DNA of 16,210 nucleotides, taken from assembly GCA_020060215.1 (NCBI GenBank), contig JAGVAP010000071.1:1-16210 (forward strand), read 5' to 3'. The notes beneath the pieces were generated by a model. It saw only the letters and a program-made list of their open reading frames with translations, ran no database searches and was not told the origin of the DNA. Positions 8,101 through 14,539 of this stretch are shown here, in pieces. This DNA comes from Deltaproteobacteria bacterium (GTDB taxonomy: Bacteria > Desulfobacterota > DSM-4660 > Desulfatiglandales > HGW-15). How positions within the stretch are numbered: position 1 is the stretch's first letter; each line of letters starts with the position of its first letter. Both the position numbers and the translations under genes were made by a program.

Positions 8101-10100
8101 GGCTGAGGGTTGGAGGTTGGAGGCAATTCATCGTCTACGACTGAAAGCGGAAAGCTGACCCCTGAAAGCTTCTCTCTCAATAGTTCCTGAGTAAGGATCA
8201 CCTGCACTCCTGAGTCCTCGATCATCATGCGCAGTCTCTCGGCCGGATAGGCCGGATCCAGCGGGACGTAAGCCGCACCGGCCTTGAGGATCCCCAGCAG
8301 GGCCACGACCATTTCAATGGAACGGTTCATGCACACTCCGACCCGCTCCTCCGGTCCTACGCCCAGACCGGCGAGGTACCGGGCCAACCGGGCGGTACGG
8401 CCATCGAGCTCCCGATAGGTCAGCCACTCGTCTTCGAAGACCATCGCCGCCGCATCCGGGGTGCGGGCCGCCTGGCGCTCGATCAGGTGATGGATGCATT
8501 CAGCCGGGGGGTCGTCTGTGCAGGTGCCGTTCCATTGGGAAAGGACCATCTCCTGCTCGGCCCCTCTCAGCAGGGGGATGTGGGAGATGGAGCTGTTCGG
8601 GGATTCCACCATGGACCGGAGGACGGCCTGATAGTCTTCCGCCATCCGAGCGATCGTATGGCCGTCAAAGAGATCGGTGTTGTATTCGAACACCCCCTTC
8701 AGTCCCTCCCGTGTGTCCGTTGCAAACAGGGTCAGGTCGAATTTCGCCGTCCCACTGTCGATCTGCGACCAGGTGCATTCGATTCCCGGCAACTCGACCA
8801 GGGGTGTGGGGTCCTCCTGCAGGACGAACATGACCTGGAACAGGGGGGAGTAGCTGAGGCTTCGCCGAGGCTGAATCGCTTCGACCAGCATCTCGAAAGG
8901 CAGGTCCTGAACCGCCAGTCCGGACACAGACGCTTCCCGCACCCTCTGCAGCAACCCCCTGAAATGGGGTTCCCCCGTCAGATCGGTGCGCAGGACGAGG
9001 GTATTCACGAAAAGGCCCAACAACCCCTCGGTCTCCGGCCTGTTCCGGTTTGCGACCGGTGTTCCGATGCAGATGTCTTCCTGACCCGTGTAGCGATGGA
9101 GCAGGGCATTGAAGGCCGTGACCAGGGTCATGAACAGCGTTGCGGATTCCTGTCGGCCGAAGGAGTGCAATGAGCGGGTCAGCTCCGGCGGCAGACTGAA
9201 TGGATGGAGGGCTCCGCTGGAGGTCTGGACAGGGGGCCGCGGTCTGTCCAAGGGCAGCTCCAGGAGGGGCGGCGAGCCTGAGAGCCGGCTCCGCCATGAC
9301 GCGAGCTGTGTTTCCAGGGCCTCTCCCTTCAGCCGCTCACGCTGCCAGTGGGCAAAGTCCACGTATTGAACGGCCGTCTCCGAAAGAGAAGGTCCCGGCC
9401 CACGGGTATAGGCGCTGTACAGGGATGCCAGCTCGCGCATGAGGAGCCCGACCGACCATCCGTCGGAGATGATGTGGTGCATGGTCATCACGAGGACGTG
9501 CTCTTCCGGACGGAGCCGCAACAGCAGCATGCGCATCAGAGGTGCTTGGCCGAGATCGAAGGTCCGCCGGACTTCGGCCGAGGCCATCCGGAGCGCCTCC
9601 TCCTGACGGATATCCTCGGACAGGTACGTGAGATCCACCAGGGGGATGGACCACTGGAACTCCTGTGCAATGCGCAGGGAGGGCTTTCCCTCGCGGGTGA
9701 TGAAGGAGGTGCGCAGGACTTCGTGACGGTGGACGATCCTGTCCACTGCCCGCTCCATGGCCGCGCGGTCCAGTTTCCCAGCGAGCCGCAAGGACGCGGA
9801 GATATTGTACAGGGGGCTGGTCCCTTCGTATTGATCCAGGAACCACAGCCTCTGTTGGGCAAAGGAGAGGCCCAGCTCCCCCTGTCGAGAGACAGGAAGG
9901 ATAGGGGTGAGCGGCGGCCCCGTTCCGGCGGAGGACGCGCGCAGGTACTCCATGATCTCCGGCTTTCGCTCGACCAATTCGGCCCGAAGGGAGTCCGTCA
10001 GAGCCCCTTTGGGGGCGCTGTAGCGGAGCTGTCCCTCCTCGGCCCAGACCCTGATCTCTAGCCTCCGGAGGCGGGAAAGCAATTGGTGCACGTTTGTCAA
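5196..10100 (-). CDS. Non-ribosomal peptide synthetase module, TubC docking-C-A-PCP-E, predicted D-Ala
   Basis: Complete single module of 1634 aa from the TTG start. Residues 1-55 form a TubC-type N-terminal docking domain (hallmarks VWAEEGQLRYSAPKGALT). The condensation domain follows (about 65-510; SFAQQRLWFLDQ, HHIISDG at 208-214). The adenylation domain spans about 535-1030 (TSGSTG at 703, LYGPGEDTTYST, PNGKVDRRAL). The carrier has Ser1088 in LGGDSI, the GGDS form typical before epimerases. The epimerization domain (about 1140-1590) shows PIQCWFFEQ, HHLAVDGVSW at 1280 and TVGWFTSIFP at 1435. Pocket code is DLFNNALTYK, remembered as an alanine code, so the product is probably a D-Ala residue. 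An upstream ATG would add 21 aa lying inside the preceding gene. I prefer TTG at 10100-10098 because a GAGGAAGG sits 6 nt upstream and the start overlaps the previous stop (translational coupling). Degenerate 7-bp repeats encode the loop around residues 642-669. Confidence 0.96.
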   Translation of the reverse strand: MTNVHQLLSRLRRLEIRVWAEEGQLRYSAPKGALTDSLRAELVERKPEIMEYLRASSAGTGPPLTPILPVSRQGELGLSFAQQRLWFLDQYEGTSPLYNISASLRLAGKLDRAAMERAVDRIVHRHEVLRTSFITREGKPSLRIAQEFQWSIPLVDLTYLSEDIRQEEALRMASAEVRRTFDLGQAPLMRMLLLRLRPEEHVLVMTMHHIISDGWSVGLLMRELASLYSAYTRGPGPSLSETAVQYVDFAHWQRERLKGEALETQLASWRSRLSGSPPLLELPLDRPRPPVQTSSGALHPFSLPPELTRSLHSFGRQESATLFMTLVTAFNALLHRYTGQEDICIGTPVANRNRPETEGLLGLFVNTLVLRTDLTGEPHFRGLLQRVREASVSGLAVQDLPFEMLVEAIQPRRSLSYSPLFQVMFVLQEDPTPLVELPGIECTWSQIDSGTAKFDLTLFATDTREGLKGVFEYNTDLFDGHTIARMAEDYQAVLRSMVESPNSSISHIPLLRGAEQEMVLSQWNGTCTDDPPAECIHHLIERQAARTPDAAAMVFEDEWLTYRELDGRTARLARYLAGLGVGPEERVGVCMNRSIEMVVALLGILKAGAAYVPLDPAYPAERLRMMIEDSGVQVILTQELLREKLSGVSFPLSVVDDELPPTSNPQPPTILFIDTDRPKIARESDANLGVEVDPSNLAYVLFTSGSTGRPKGIAIEHRSVAALLHWVHRVYPVEEMSGTLASTSISWDLSVFELFATLSAGGTIVLAENALQLPLLPAADRVTLINTVPSAITELLRSKGIPASVQTVNLAGEPLPGRLVDQLYSLPHILRVFDLYGPGEDTTYSTFTLRRAGGQETIGRPIANSKTYLLDPCRTPVPIGVSGELYISGHGLARGYFGKPDLTARSFLPDPFSEAPGGRLYKTGDLARYLPDGNIQFLGRIDHQVKVRGFRIELGEIQSALSRHPDLREAVVMAREDTPGRKHLVAYVVPERMPGPSAGGLRAFLKGILPDYMVPSFFVELENLPMTPNGKVDRRALPAVDFTRAESGSNHVGPRTRAEGILADIWCEVLGLEKVGIFSDFFELGGDSILGIQVVAKANSAGLRLIPRQIFEAPTIAGLAAVAGTGPTIQADQSIVTGAAPLTPIQCWFFEQDLPDPDHWNQSVLLELTGSLDPGVLEAALELLLQHHDALRLRFSPPSSPPGSGPGTGEWLQVNEGMEGGLPLVGIDLSELQDAEKAKAMETCLGEIQAGLDLREGPILRMARFDLGPEKNGRLLIVIHHLAVDGVSWRILLEDLQAACLQAGRGGKVRLPSKTTAFRDWALQLMEHAQKEAVRGESSYWLSVCRSGAHPLPADFPSGDNTEASEDRLRLSLSSEETRALLQDVREVYGAEVNEVLLAALARALIRWTGGDAVLVELEGHGREEVMEGVDVSRTVGWFTSIFPVLLSLRPGEGVVETLKRIKEQLRRVPAKGIGFGILRYLGRDREGLAPRTWPRAQVSFNYLGQFDQVLSGNGFFRLCDEFRGPERNPLGARTHWLSIDGGVLGGRLHLDWRYSGNLHRQDTIRSVSEEFTEGLREIIALCRRADKRVYTPSDFPDIELTQNEVDALTMEILEGAASDPAPEGSALIRPRSG
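8095..8175. repeat. Degenerate heptanucleotide array in NRPS A-domain loop
   Basis: Successive 7-mers GTTGGAG, GCTGAGG, GTTGGAG, GTTGGAG occupy 8095-8122. A second 7-nt-period stretch (CTGAAAG, CGGAAAG, CTGACCC, CTGAAAG) occupies 8141-8168. It is in frame and encodes the PPTSNPQPPT loop before TSGSTG, the same protein position as the element at 3041-3205 but without an inverted right arm. Confidence 0.75.
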
Positions 10101-13100
10101 AGGGCGCCTTCCTCGCGATCCCCCGCGGCCGCAAGGGAATCCTCCAGGCGTGGCCCGGCCCACCGGACGGCATCCACTCTCTCAGCCAGGTCGGCGATGG
10201 TCGAGGTCTGGAAGAGCTCGCGCACGGGGAGTTCCAGTTTCAAAGCCTCGCGTATCCGCGAGACCACCTGCGTGGCCAGGAGAGAATGCCCGCCGAGCTC
10301 GAAGAAGTTGTCCGCCACGGACACGCGATCGACCTTCAGCACTTCCTTCCAGATGGTGCTGAGCAGCTCCTCCGTGGAGGTGCGCGCGGCGACATAGGCC
10401 GCCTCCGGATCGGGCCGGCTATGGTCCGGCGCGGGCAAGGCGCGGCGATCGAGCTTCCCGTTCGGAGTCAAGGGCAGTCGCTCCAGGAGGACGAACGAGG
10501 ATGGGATCATGTACTCCGGCAGCCGGTTCTTCAGGTGATCACGAAGTTCCCGGACCGACGGCCATGACTTCTCCCCCGGAACCACGTAGGCGACGAGCCT
10601 CCTGTCCCCGGCCGCATCCTCCCTCACGGCCGCGACGGCCTCCCGGACCCTGGGACATTCGCCAAGGGCCGCCTGGATTTCACCCAGCTCGATACGGAAC
10701 CCCCGCACCTTCACCTGGTGGTCCATGCGGCCCAGGTAGGAGATGTTCCCATCCGGCAGATACCGGGCCAGATCCCCTGTCCTGTAAAGGCGAGCCCCGG
10801 GGACACGGCTGAAAGGGTCCGGCAAAAACCTCTCCGCGGTCTGCTCCGGCCTGCGGAAATAGCCCCTGGCCAGGCCGGCGCCCCCCATGGACAGCTCCCC
10901 CGGAACCCCGGTGGGGACCGGTTGGAGACAGGGGTCGAGAAGGTAGGCCTTGGAGTGGTTGATGGGGCGGCCGATGGTCTCCGGCCCTGAGGCCCGGCGG
11001 AGGGTGAACGTGGAATAGGTCGTATCTTCTCCAGGGCCGTAGAGATCGAAGACCTTCTTTACCGTCGACATGGCGTAGAGCTGATCGACCAGCCCCGCGG
11101 GAAGCGGCTCCCCTGCGAGGTTGATGGTCTCCACGGACTCGGGGATCCCATTGGAACGAAGCAACTCCGCGATGGCGGAAGGGACGGTGTTGATCAGGGT
11201 GACCCTCATACGATTCGGCAGTTCGGGAAGCTGAAGGGCGTTCTCGGCCAGCACGACCGTGCCGCCGCAATGGAGGGTCGCGAAGATCTCGAAAACGGAG
11301 AGATCCCAGGATATGGAAGTGGATGCCAGGACGCCGGCCGTTTCGTAGGGCGTGAAGACGCGGTCCGCCCAATGGAGAAGCGCGGAGACGCTGCGGTGTT
11401 CGATGGCGATCCCCTTGGGCCGGCCGGTCGAGCCGGAGGTGAACAAGACGTAAGCCAGGTTGGAGGGGAAGACGTCCACGACCGGATTCGTGGCCGACTC
11501 CCGTGCGATCGTCTCCAGATCATCAAGGCAGAGGACTGCCGGAGGTGAGAGGTTTGGGGCTGGAGGCCATGGTCGATCAAGGCCAAGAACGGTTGGAGGC
11601 AAACCCTGAACGCTGAGCCCTGAACACTTCTCCTTGAGGGCCTCCTGCGTGAGTATCGTCTGCGCGCCTGAGTCCTCGATCATCATGCGCAGTCTCTCGG
11701 GCGGATAGGCCGGATCCAGGGGGACATAGGCGGCCCCGGCCTTGAGGATCGCCAGGAGGGCCGCAACCATTTCGGGCGATCTCTGAATACACACGCCGAC
11801 CACGGTATCCGGGCCGGCACCCAGACCCGCGAGTGCATGGGCGATGGTGTTGGCACGCCCGTCCAGGGCCCGGTAGGTGAGGCATTCGTCCCCAAAGGCG
11901 AGGGCAATCGCATCGGGGATCGTCGCCGCCCTCTTTTCGAAAAGACGGTGGACACAGCGATCGAGATCCTCGTCCCGGCCGGTGTCGTTCCACTGGTCGA
12001 GCAGTCGATCTCTCTCGGCCTCGGACAGGAGAGGGTAAGCGGAAACAGGCCGGGCCGGGTCTTCCGCTATTCCCTGCAGCAGCAAGATGAAATGGCCGGC
12101 CATTCCTGCAATCGTCTCGTTGTCAAAGAGGTCCCTGTTGTACTCGAACATCCCATTGAGCCGGTCTTCCTGGACGGTCATGAACAGCGTCAGATCGAAT
12201 TTGGCGGTGCCCTGGTCGATCTCGACGAGTCTGCAATGAAGGCCCGGCAGCTCCAGCCCTCGAACGGGATCCTCCTGGAGGGCGAACATGACCTGGAAGA
12301 GAGGGGAAAAGCTCAGGCTCCTCTCAGGGCGAAGCTTCTCGACCAGCACCTCGAACGGGAGCTCCTGGTGTGCAAGCGCATCAATCGTGGCCGACCGCTC
12401 CTGATGCAGGAGTTCAATGAAGGGGGGATCCCCGACGACGTCGTTTCGCATGACCAGCGTGTTGGCGAAAAGGCCGATCAGGCCCTGGAGTTCGGACCGG
12501 TCCCGATTGGCCACGGGGGTCCCGATGAAGATCTCCTCCTGTCCGGTGTAACGATGGAGCAGGACCCTGAATGCCGCCAGGAGGACCATGAAGAGGGTCG
12601 CGGCGTGATCGCGGGCCAGATCCTTGAGCTTCTCCGATAGGGTGCGGGGGAGATCAAAGGACAGGCGTGCCCCCTGATACGTCTCCATGGCGGGCCTCGG
12701 GCGATCCGTAGGCAGGTTCAGCACGGATGGCGGACCGTCGAGCCGCTCTCTCCAGAATTGCAGGAGAACCTCGATCCGCTCCCCCTGCAACCGGTTGCGC
12801 TGCCATGAGGCGTAATCCGCGTACTGGACCGGAAGAGGGGGGAGTCCGCCGGGCTCGCCTCCTGTAAAGGCATTGTAAAGGATGCTGAGTTCGCGGGTCA
12901 GGATGGTTGTGGACCACCCGTCCGACACGATATGGTGCATGGTGAGTAGCGCTATATGCTCGTCGTCGTCGATCCTGATCAGTCCGGCCCTGATCAACGG
13001 GCCGTCGGTCACGGAAAAGGGGCGCCGCGCTTCTTGCGTAGCCAGTCGAACGGCCTCTTCTTGTCGTGCGGTCGCCGGCAGTCCCCGCAAGTCCACGAGT

Positions 13101-13465
13101 GGCAGAGGCAAAGGGGTTCCCGAGGCAACGACCTGGACGGGCCGGCCGTTCTCAGGGATGAAGCGACCCCTCAGGACCTCGTGACGCTGCACGATGGCGT
13201 GGAGGCTCCGGTGAAATCCATTCACGTCCAGGGGACCCGAGAGATGCAGGGCTGCAGGGATGTTGTACTGGGGACTTTTCGGGGCAAGCTGATCGAGGAA
13301 CCAGAGCCGCTGCTGGGCGAAGGACAGGGGAAAGATATCGAGATCGGGCCGCTTCCGGGGTGCGTCCTTCCGGTCTGCGGCGGCGCGCCTTTCTTTCAAA
13401 CGGAGGGTGAGCAGAGCGCGCTTCTCCGGGGTGAGGTCGGCGATACGCCTGGCGTGGTCGCTCAT
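10097..13465 (-). CDS. Non-ribosomal peptide synthetase module, C-A-PCP, predicted L-Ala
   Basis: Complete one-module synthetase, 1122 aa. An N-terminal linker LTPEKRALLTLRLKERR (residues 11-27) is typical of stand-alone LCL condensation subunits and may dock to the upstream protein. The condensation domain (about 45-480) has SFAQQRLWFLDQ and HHIVSDG from 177. The adenylation domain (about 508-1005) has TSGSTGRPKG at 676, LYGPGEDTTYST and PNGKLDRRAL. The carrier domain has Ser1061 in LGGHSLLATQ. A short acidic tail (GDREEGAL) could be the partner peptide for the TubC-type domain of the next protein. Pocket code DLFNNALTYK is the same as in the next module, so alanine is the likely substrate. 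There is no thioesterase or epimerase. The ATG at 13465 has only a weak GGGGA 7 nt upstream. The stop overlaps the next start by 4 nt. A loop at about 614-642 contains degenerate heptanucleotide repeats. Confidence 0.96.
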   Translation of the reverse strand: MSDHARRIADLTPEKRALLTLRLKERRAAADRKDAPRKRPDLDIFPLSFAQQRLWFLDQLAPKSPQYNIPAALHLSGPLDVNGFHRSLHAIVQRHEVLRGRFIPENGRPVQVVASGTPLPLPLVDLRGLPATARQEEAVRLATQEARRPFSVTDGPLIRAGLIRIDDDEHIALLTMHHIVSDGWSTTILTRELSILYNAFTGGEPGGLPPLPVQYADYASWQRNRLQGERIEVLLQFWRERLDGPPSVLNLPTDRPRPAMETYQGARLSFDLPRTLSEKLKDLARDHAATLFMVLLAAFRVLLHRYTGQEEIFIGTPVANRDRSELQGLIGLFANTLVMRNDVVGDPPFIELLHQERSATIDALAHQELPFEVLVEKLRPERSLSFSPLFQVMFALQEDPVRGLELPGLHCRLVEIDQGTAKFDLTLFMTVQEDRLNGMFEYNRDLFDNETIAGMAGHFILLLQGIAEDPARPVSAYPLLSEAERDRLLDQWNDTGRDEDLDRCVHRLFEKRAATIPDAIALAFGDECLTYRALDGRANTIAHALAGLGAGPDTVVGVCIQRSPEMVAALLAILKAGAAYVPLDPAYPPERLRMMIEDSGAQTILTQEALKEKCSGLSVQGLPPTVLGLDRPWPPAPNLSPPAVLCLDDLETIARESATNPVVDVFPSNLAYVLFTSGSTGRPKGIAIEHRSVSALLHWADRVFTPYETAGVLASTSISWDLSVFEIFATLHCGGTVVLAENALQLPELPNRMRVTLINTVPSAIAELLRSNGIPESVETINLAGEPLPAGLVDQLYAMSTVKKVFDLYGPGEDTTYSTFTLRRASGPETIGRPINHSKAYLLDPCLQPVPTGVPGELSMGGAGLARGYFRRPEQTAERFLPDPFSRVPGARLYRTGDLARYLPDGNISYLGRMDHQVKVRGFRIELGEIQAALGECPRVREAVAAVREDAAGDRRLVAYVVPGEKSWPSVRELRDHLKNRLPEYMIPSSFVLLERLPLTPNGKLDRRALPAPDHSRPDPEAAYVAARTSTEELLSTIWKEVLKVDRVSVADNFFELGGHSLLATQVVSRIREALKLELPVRELFQTSTIADLAERVDAVRWAGPRLEDSLAAAGDREEGAL
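10107..10114 (-). promoter_or_regulatory. Ribosome binding site favouring the TTG start at 10100
   Basis: GAGGAAGG on the minus strand lies within the last codons of the upstream NRPS gene, 6 nt before TTG. The alternative GTG at 10091 would be about 15 nt away, so the sequence favours TTG. Confidence 0.6.
11541..11625. repeat. Degenerate heptanucleotide array in NRPS A-domain loop
   Basis: Worn GGTTGGA-like units (GGTGAGA, GGTTTGG, GGCTGGA) run from about 11543. GGTTGGA at 11591 is followed in register by GGCAAAC, CCTGAAC, GCTGAGC and CCTGAAC up to 11625. It lies in the same loop before TSGSTG as the arrays in the other three adenylation domains. Confidence 0.65.
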
Positions 13466-13604
13466 GGCGGTGTCCCCGCAGGTCCCTGCCGAATGGTAGA
13501 ACCGTTGCGCGTTGTCCCTCCGAAGAAATACAGGCTCCTTCCTATTTGAGGTGAAGCCGGGATGGTTATGAAATGGTTGTCATGACCGCAGCCAAACAAC
13601 CACC

Positions 13605-13670
13605 GTTTCCGGTTCATTTCCCCGCCCGACCTTCCGTGTTTCCGGTTCACTTCCCCGCCCCACCTTCCGT
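13605..13670. repeat. 33-bp direct tandem repeat in divergent promoter region
   Basis: Two adjacent units, 13605-13637 and 13638-13670, both start GTTTCCGGTTCA and end CCTTCCGT. They differ at two positions. They lie just upstream of the PEP-CTERM ribosome binding site and could be regulatory sites or a simple duplication. Confidence 0.85.
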
Positions 13671-13680
13671 CCCCACATGC

Positions 13681-13687
13681 AAGGAGG
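13681..13687 (+). promoter_or_regulatory. Strong ribosome binding site of PEP-CTERM gene
   Basis: AAGGAGG, a full anti-SD match, is followed by a 6-nt spacer and ATG at 13694. It fixes the start and makes the gene's reality very likely, in contrast to the poor sites before the NRPS genes. Confidence 0.85.
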
Positions 13688-13693
13688 TTAGAT

Positions 13694-14539
13694 ATGAAGA
13701 GACTTTCGGTCTTTTTTCTGGTCACCTTTTTACTCGGTACGCTCTGTCTTTCGGGCAGCGCGGCCGCCTACACGCTCCCGCCGGTGGCGGATGCCACGGT
13801 CAACGTGATTTTCCCCATGAGCTATTACGGCGAAACCTCGAACTTCCTTACGAACCCCATCGGACGCAGTTATCTGAAGTTCGATCTCTCGCCGATACCG
13901 GACGGGGAAACCATTCTCAGTGCCACCCTTCACGCATACCAGTATGATGGCGCCAGGGTCCTGCCATTTCTGAGTTCCGGCACGAACCTCTATTTTGTGG
14001 CAAACGATTCCTGGGACGACTCCAGCATCAACTGGGACACCCAGCCTGCAGGCTCCCGCCTGCTCGGATCCAACCCCGGGAGCGGAACATACAGAGGCTG
14101 GTCTACCTGGGGCTTGGCCCTGGATGCGGATCTCTTGAGCGACGATCTGTGGTCCATGGTGCTGGTAGAACAATATCCCCGGCGCCTCAACGAGCATGAC
14201 TTCTACAGCCGGGAATACGGATCGGAGCCGGGAGACGACGGCAGTCTCAGGCCTTACCTGGAGGTCAATACGGCCCCCCCCATGCCTGTTCTCGCCGGAC
14301 TCGTCTATCACGCTGTCTCCGGGTCGGCCGCGATTTCTCGGTTCGGAATGGACCTGTATTCCGACTCGATGCCTGAGTTCGACGAGGTAGCCGCCGGAAT
14401 GTGGCTGGATGCGACCGGCACCGCGGGTCCCGCCCAGGTCCCCGAGCCCGGAACGCTGTTGCTGCTCGTCTCCGGACTGACCGTGCTGGCGGGAATCCGG
14501 AGGGTTTCGTTCGCACGGGCGGAAGCGGACTCGATATAA
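13694..14539 (+). CDS. PEP-CTERM secreted protein with DNRLRE-like domain
   Basis: The protein is 281 aa. Residues 1-25 are a clear Sec signal peptide (KRLSVFFLVTFLLGTLCLSG, cleavage after SAAA). The middle (about 27-190) resembles the DNRLRE/CBM96-type beta-sandwich: DATVNV near the start, YLKFDLS, ILSATLHAY, WDDSSINWDTQPAG, and a C-terminal RPYLEV strand. Near the C-terminus VPEPGTLLLLVSGLTVLAGIRR (from 249) is a full PEP-CTERM sorting signal: PEP motif, hydrophobic helix, arginines. It should therefore be exported and processed by an exosortase, none of which is in the window. Unusually, 11 residues follow the arginine pair. A strong AAGGAGG lies 6 nt before the ATG. The gene is the only plus-strand gene, divergent from one NRPS gene and convergent with another, whose reading frame overlaps its last 232 bp. 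Its precise function is unknown; the match rests on motifs, not on a database search. Confidence 0.9.
   Translation: MKRLSVFFLVTFLLGTLCLSGSAAAYTLPPVADATVNVIFPMSYYGETSNFLTNPIGRSYLKFDLSPIPDGETILSATLHAYQYDGARVLPFLSSGTNLYFVANDSWDDSSINWDTQPAGSRLLGSNPGSGTYRGWSTWGLALDADLLSDDLWSMVLVEQYPRRLNEHDFYSREYGSEPGDDGSLRPYLEVNTAPPMPVLAGLVYHAVSGSAAISRFGMDLYSDSMPEFDEVAAGMWLDATGTAGPAQVPEPGTLLLLVSGLTVLAGIRRVSFARAEADSI

Larger units (their letters stand above)
13466..13693. other. Divergent intergenic region between NRPS and PEP-CTERM genes
   Basis: These 228 bp should contain the promoters for the plus-strand PEP-CTERM gene and probably for the NRPS gene starting at 13465. They contain a 33-bp tandem duplication (13605-13670), a GTCATGAC palindrome (13579-13586) and a weak plus-strand TTGAGG/TATGAA pair (13546/13567) with a short 15-nt spacer. 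I cannot name a definite promoter. Confidence 0.6.

Noticed and set aside
13462..13725. Small minus-strand frame of 87 codons whose TGA overlaps the ATG of the NRPS gene at 13465
   Set aside because: The overlap looks like coupling, but it begins inside the PEP-CTERM gene, is translated mostly from the 33-bp repeats, and has no ribosome binding site or recognisable domain.
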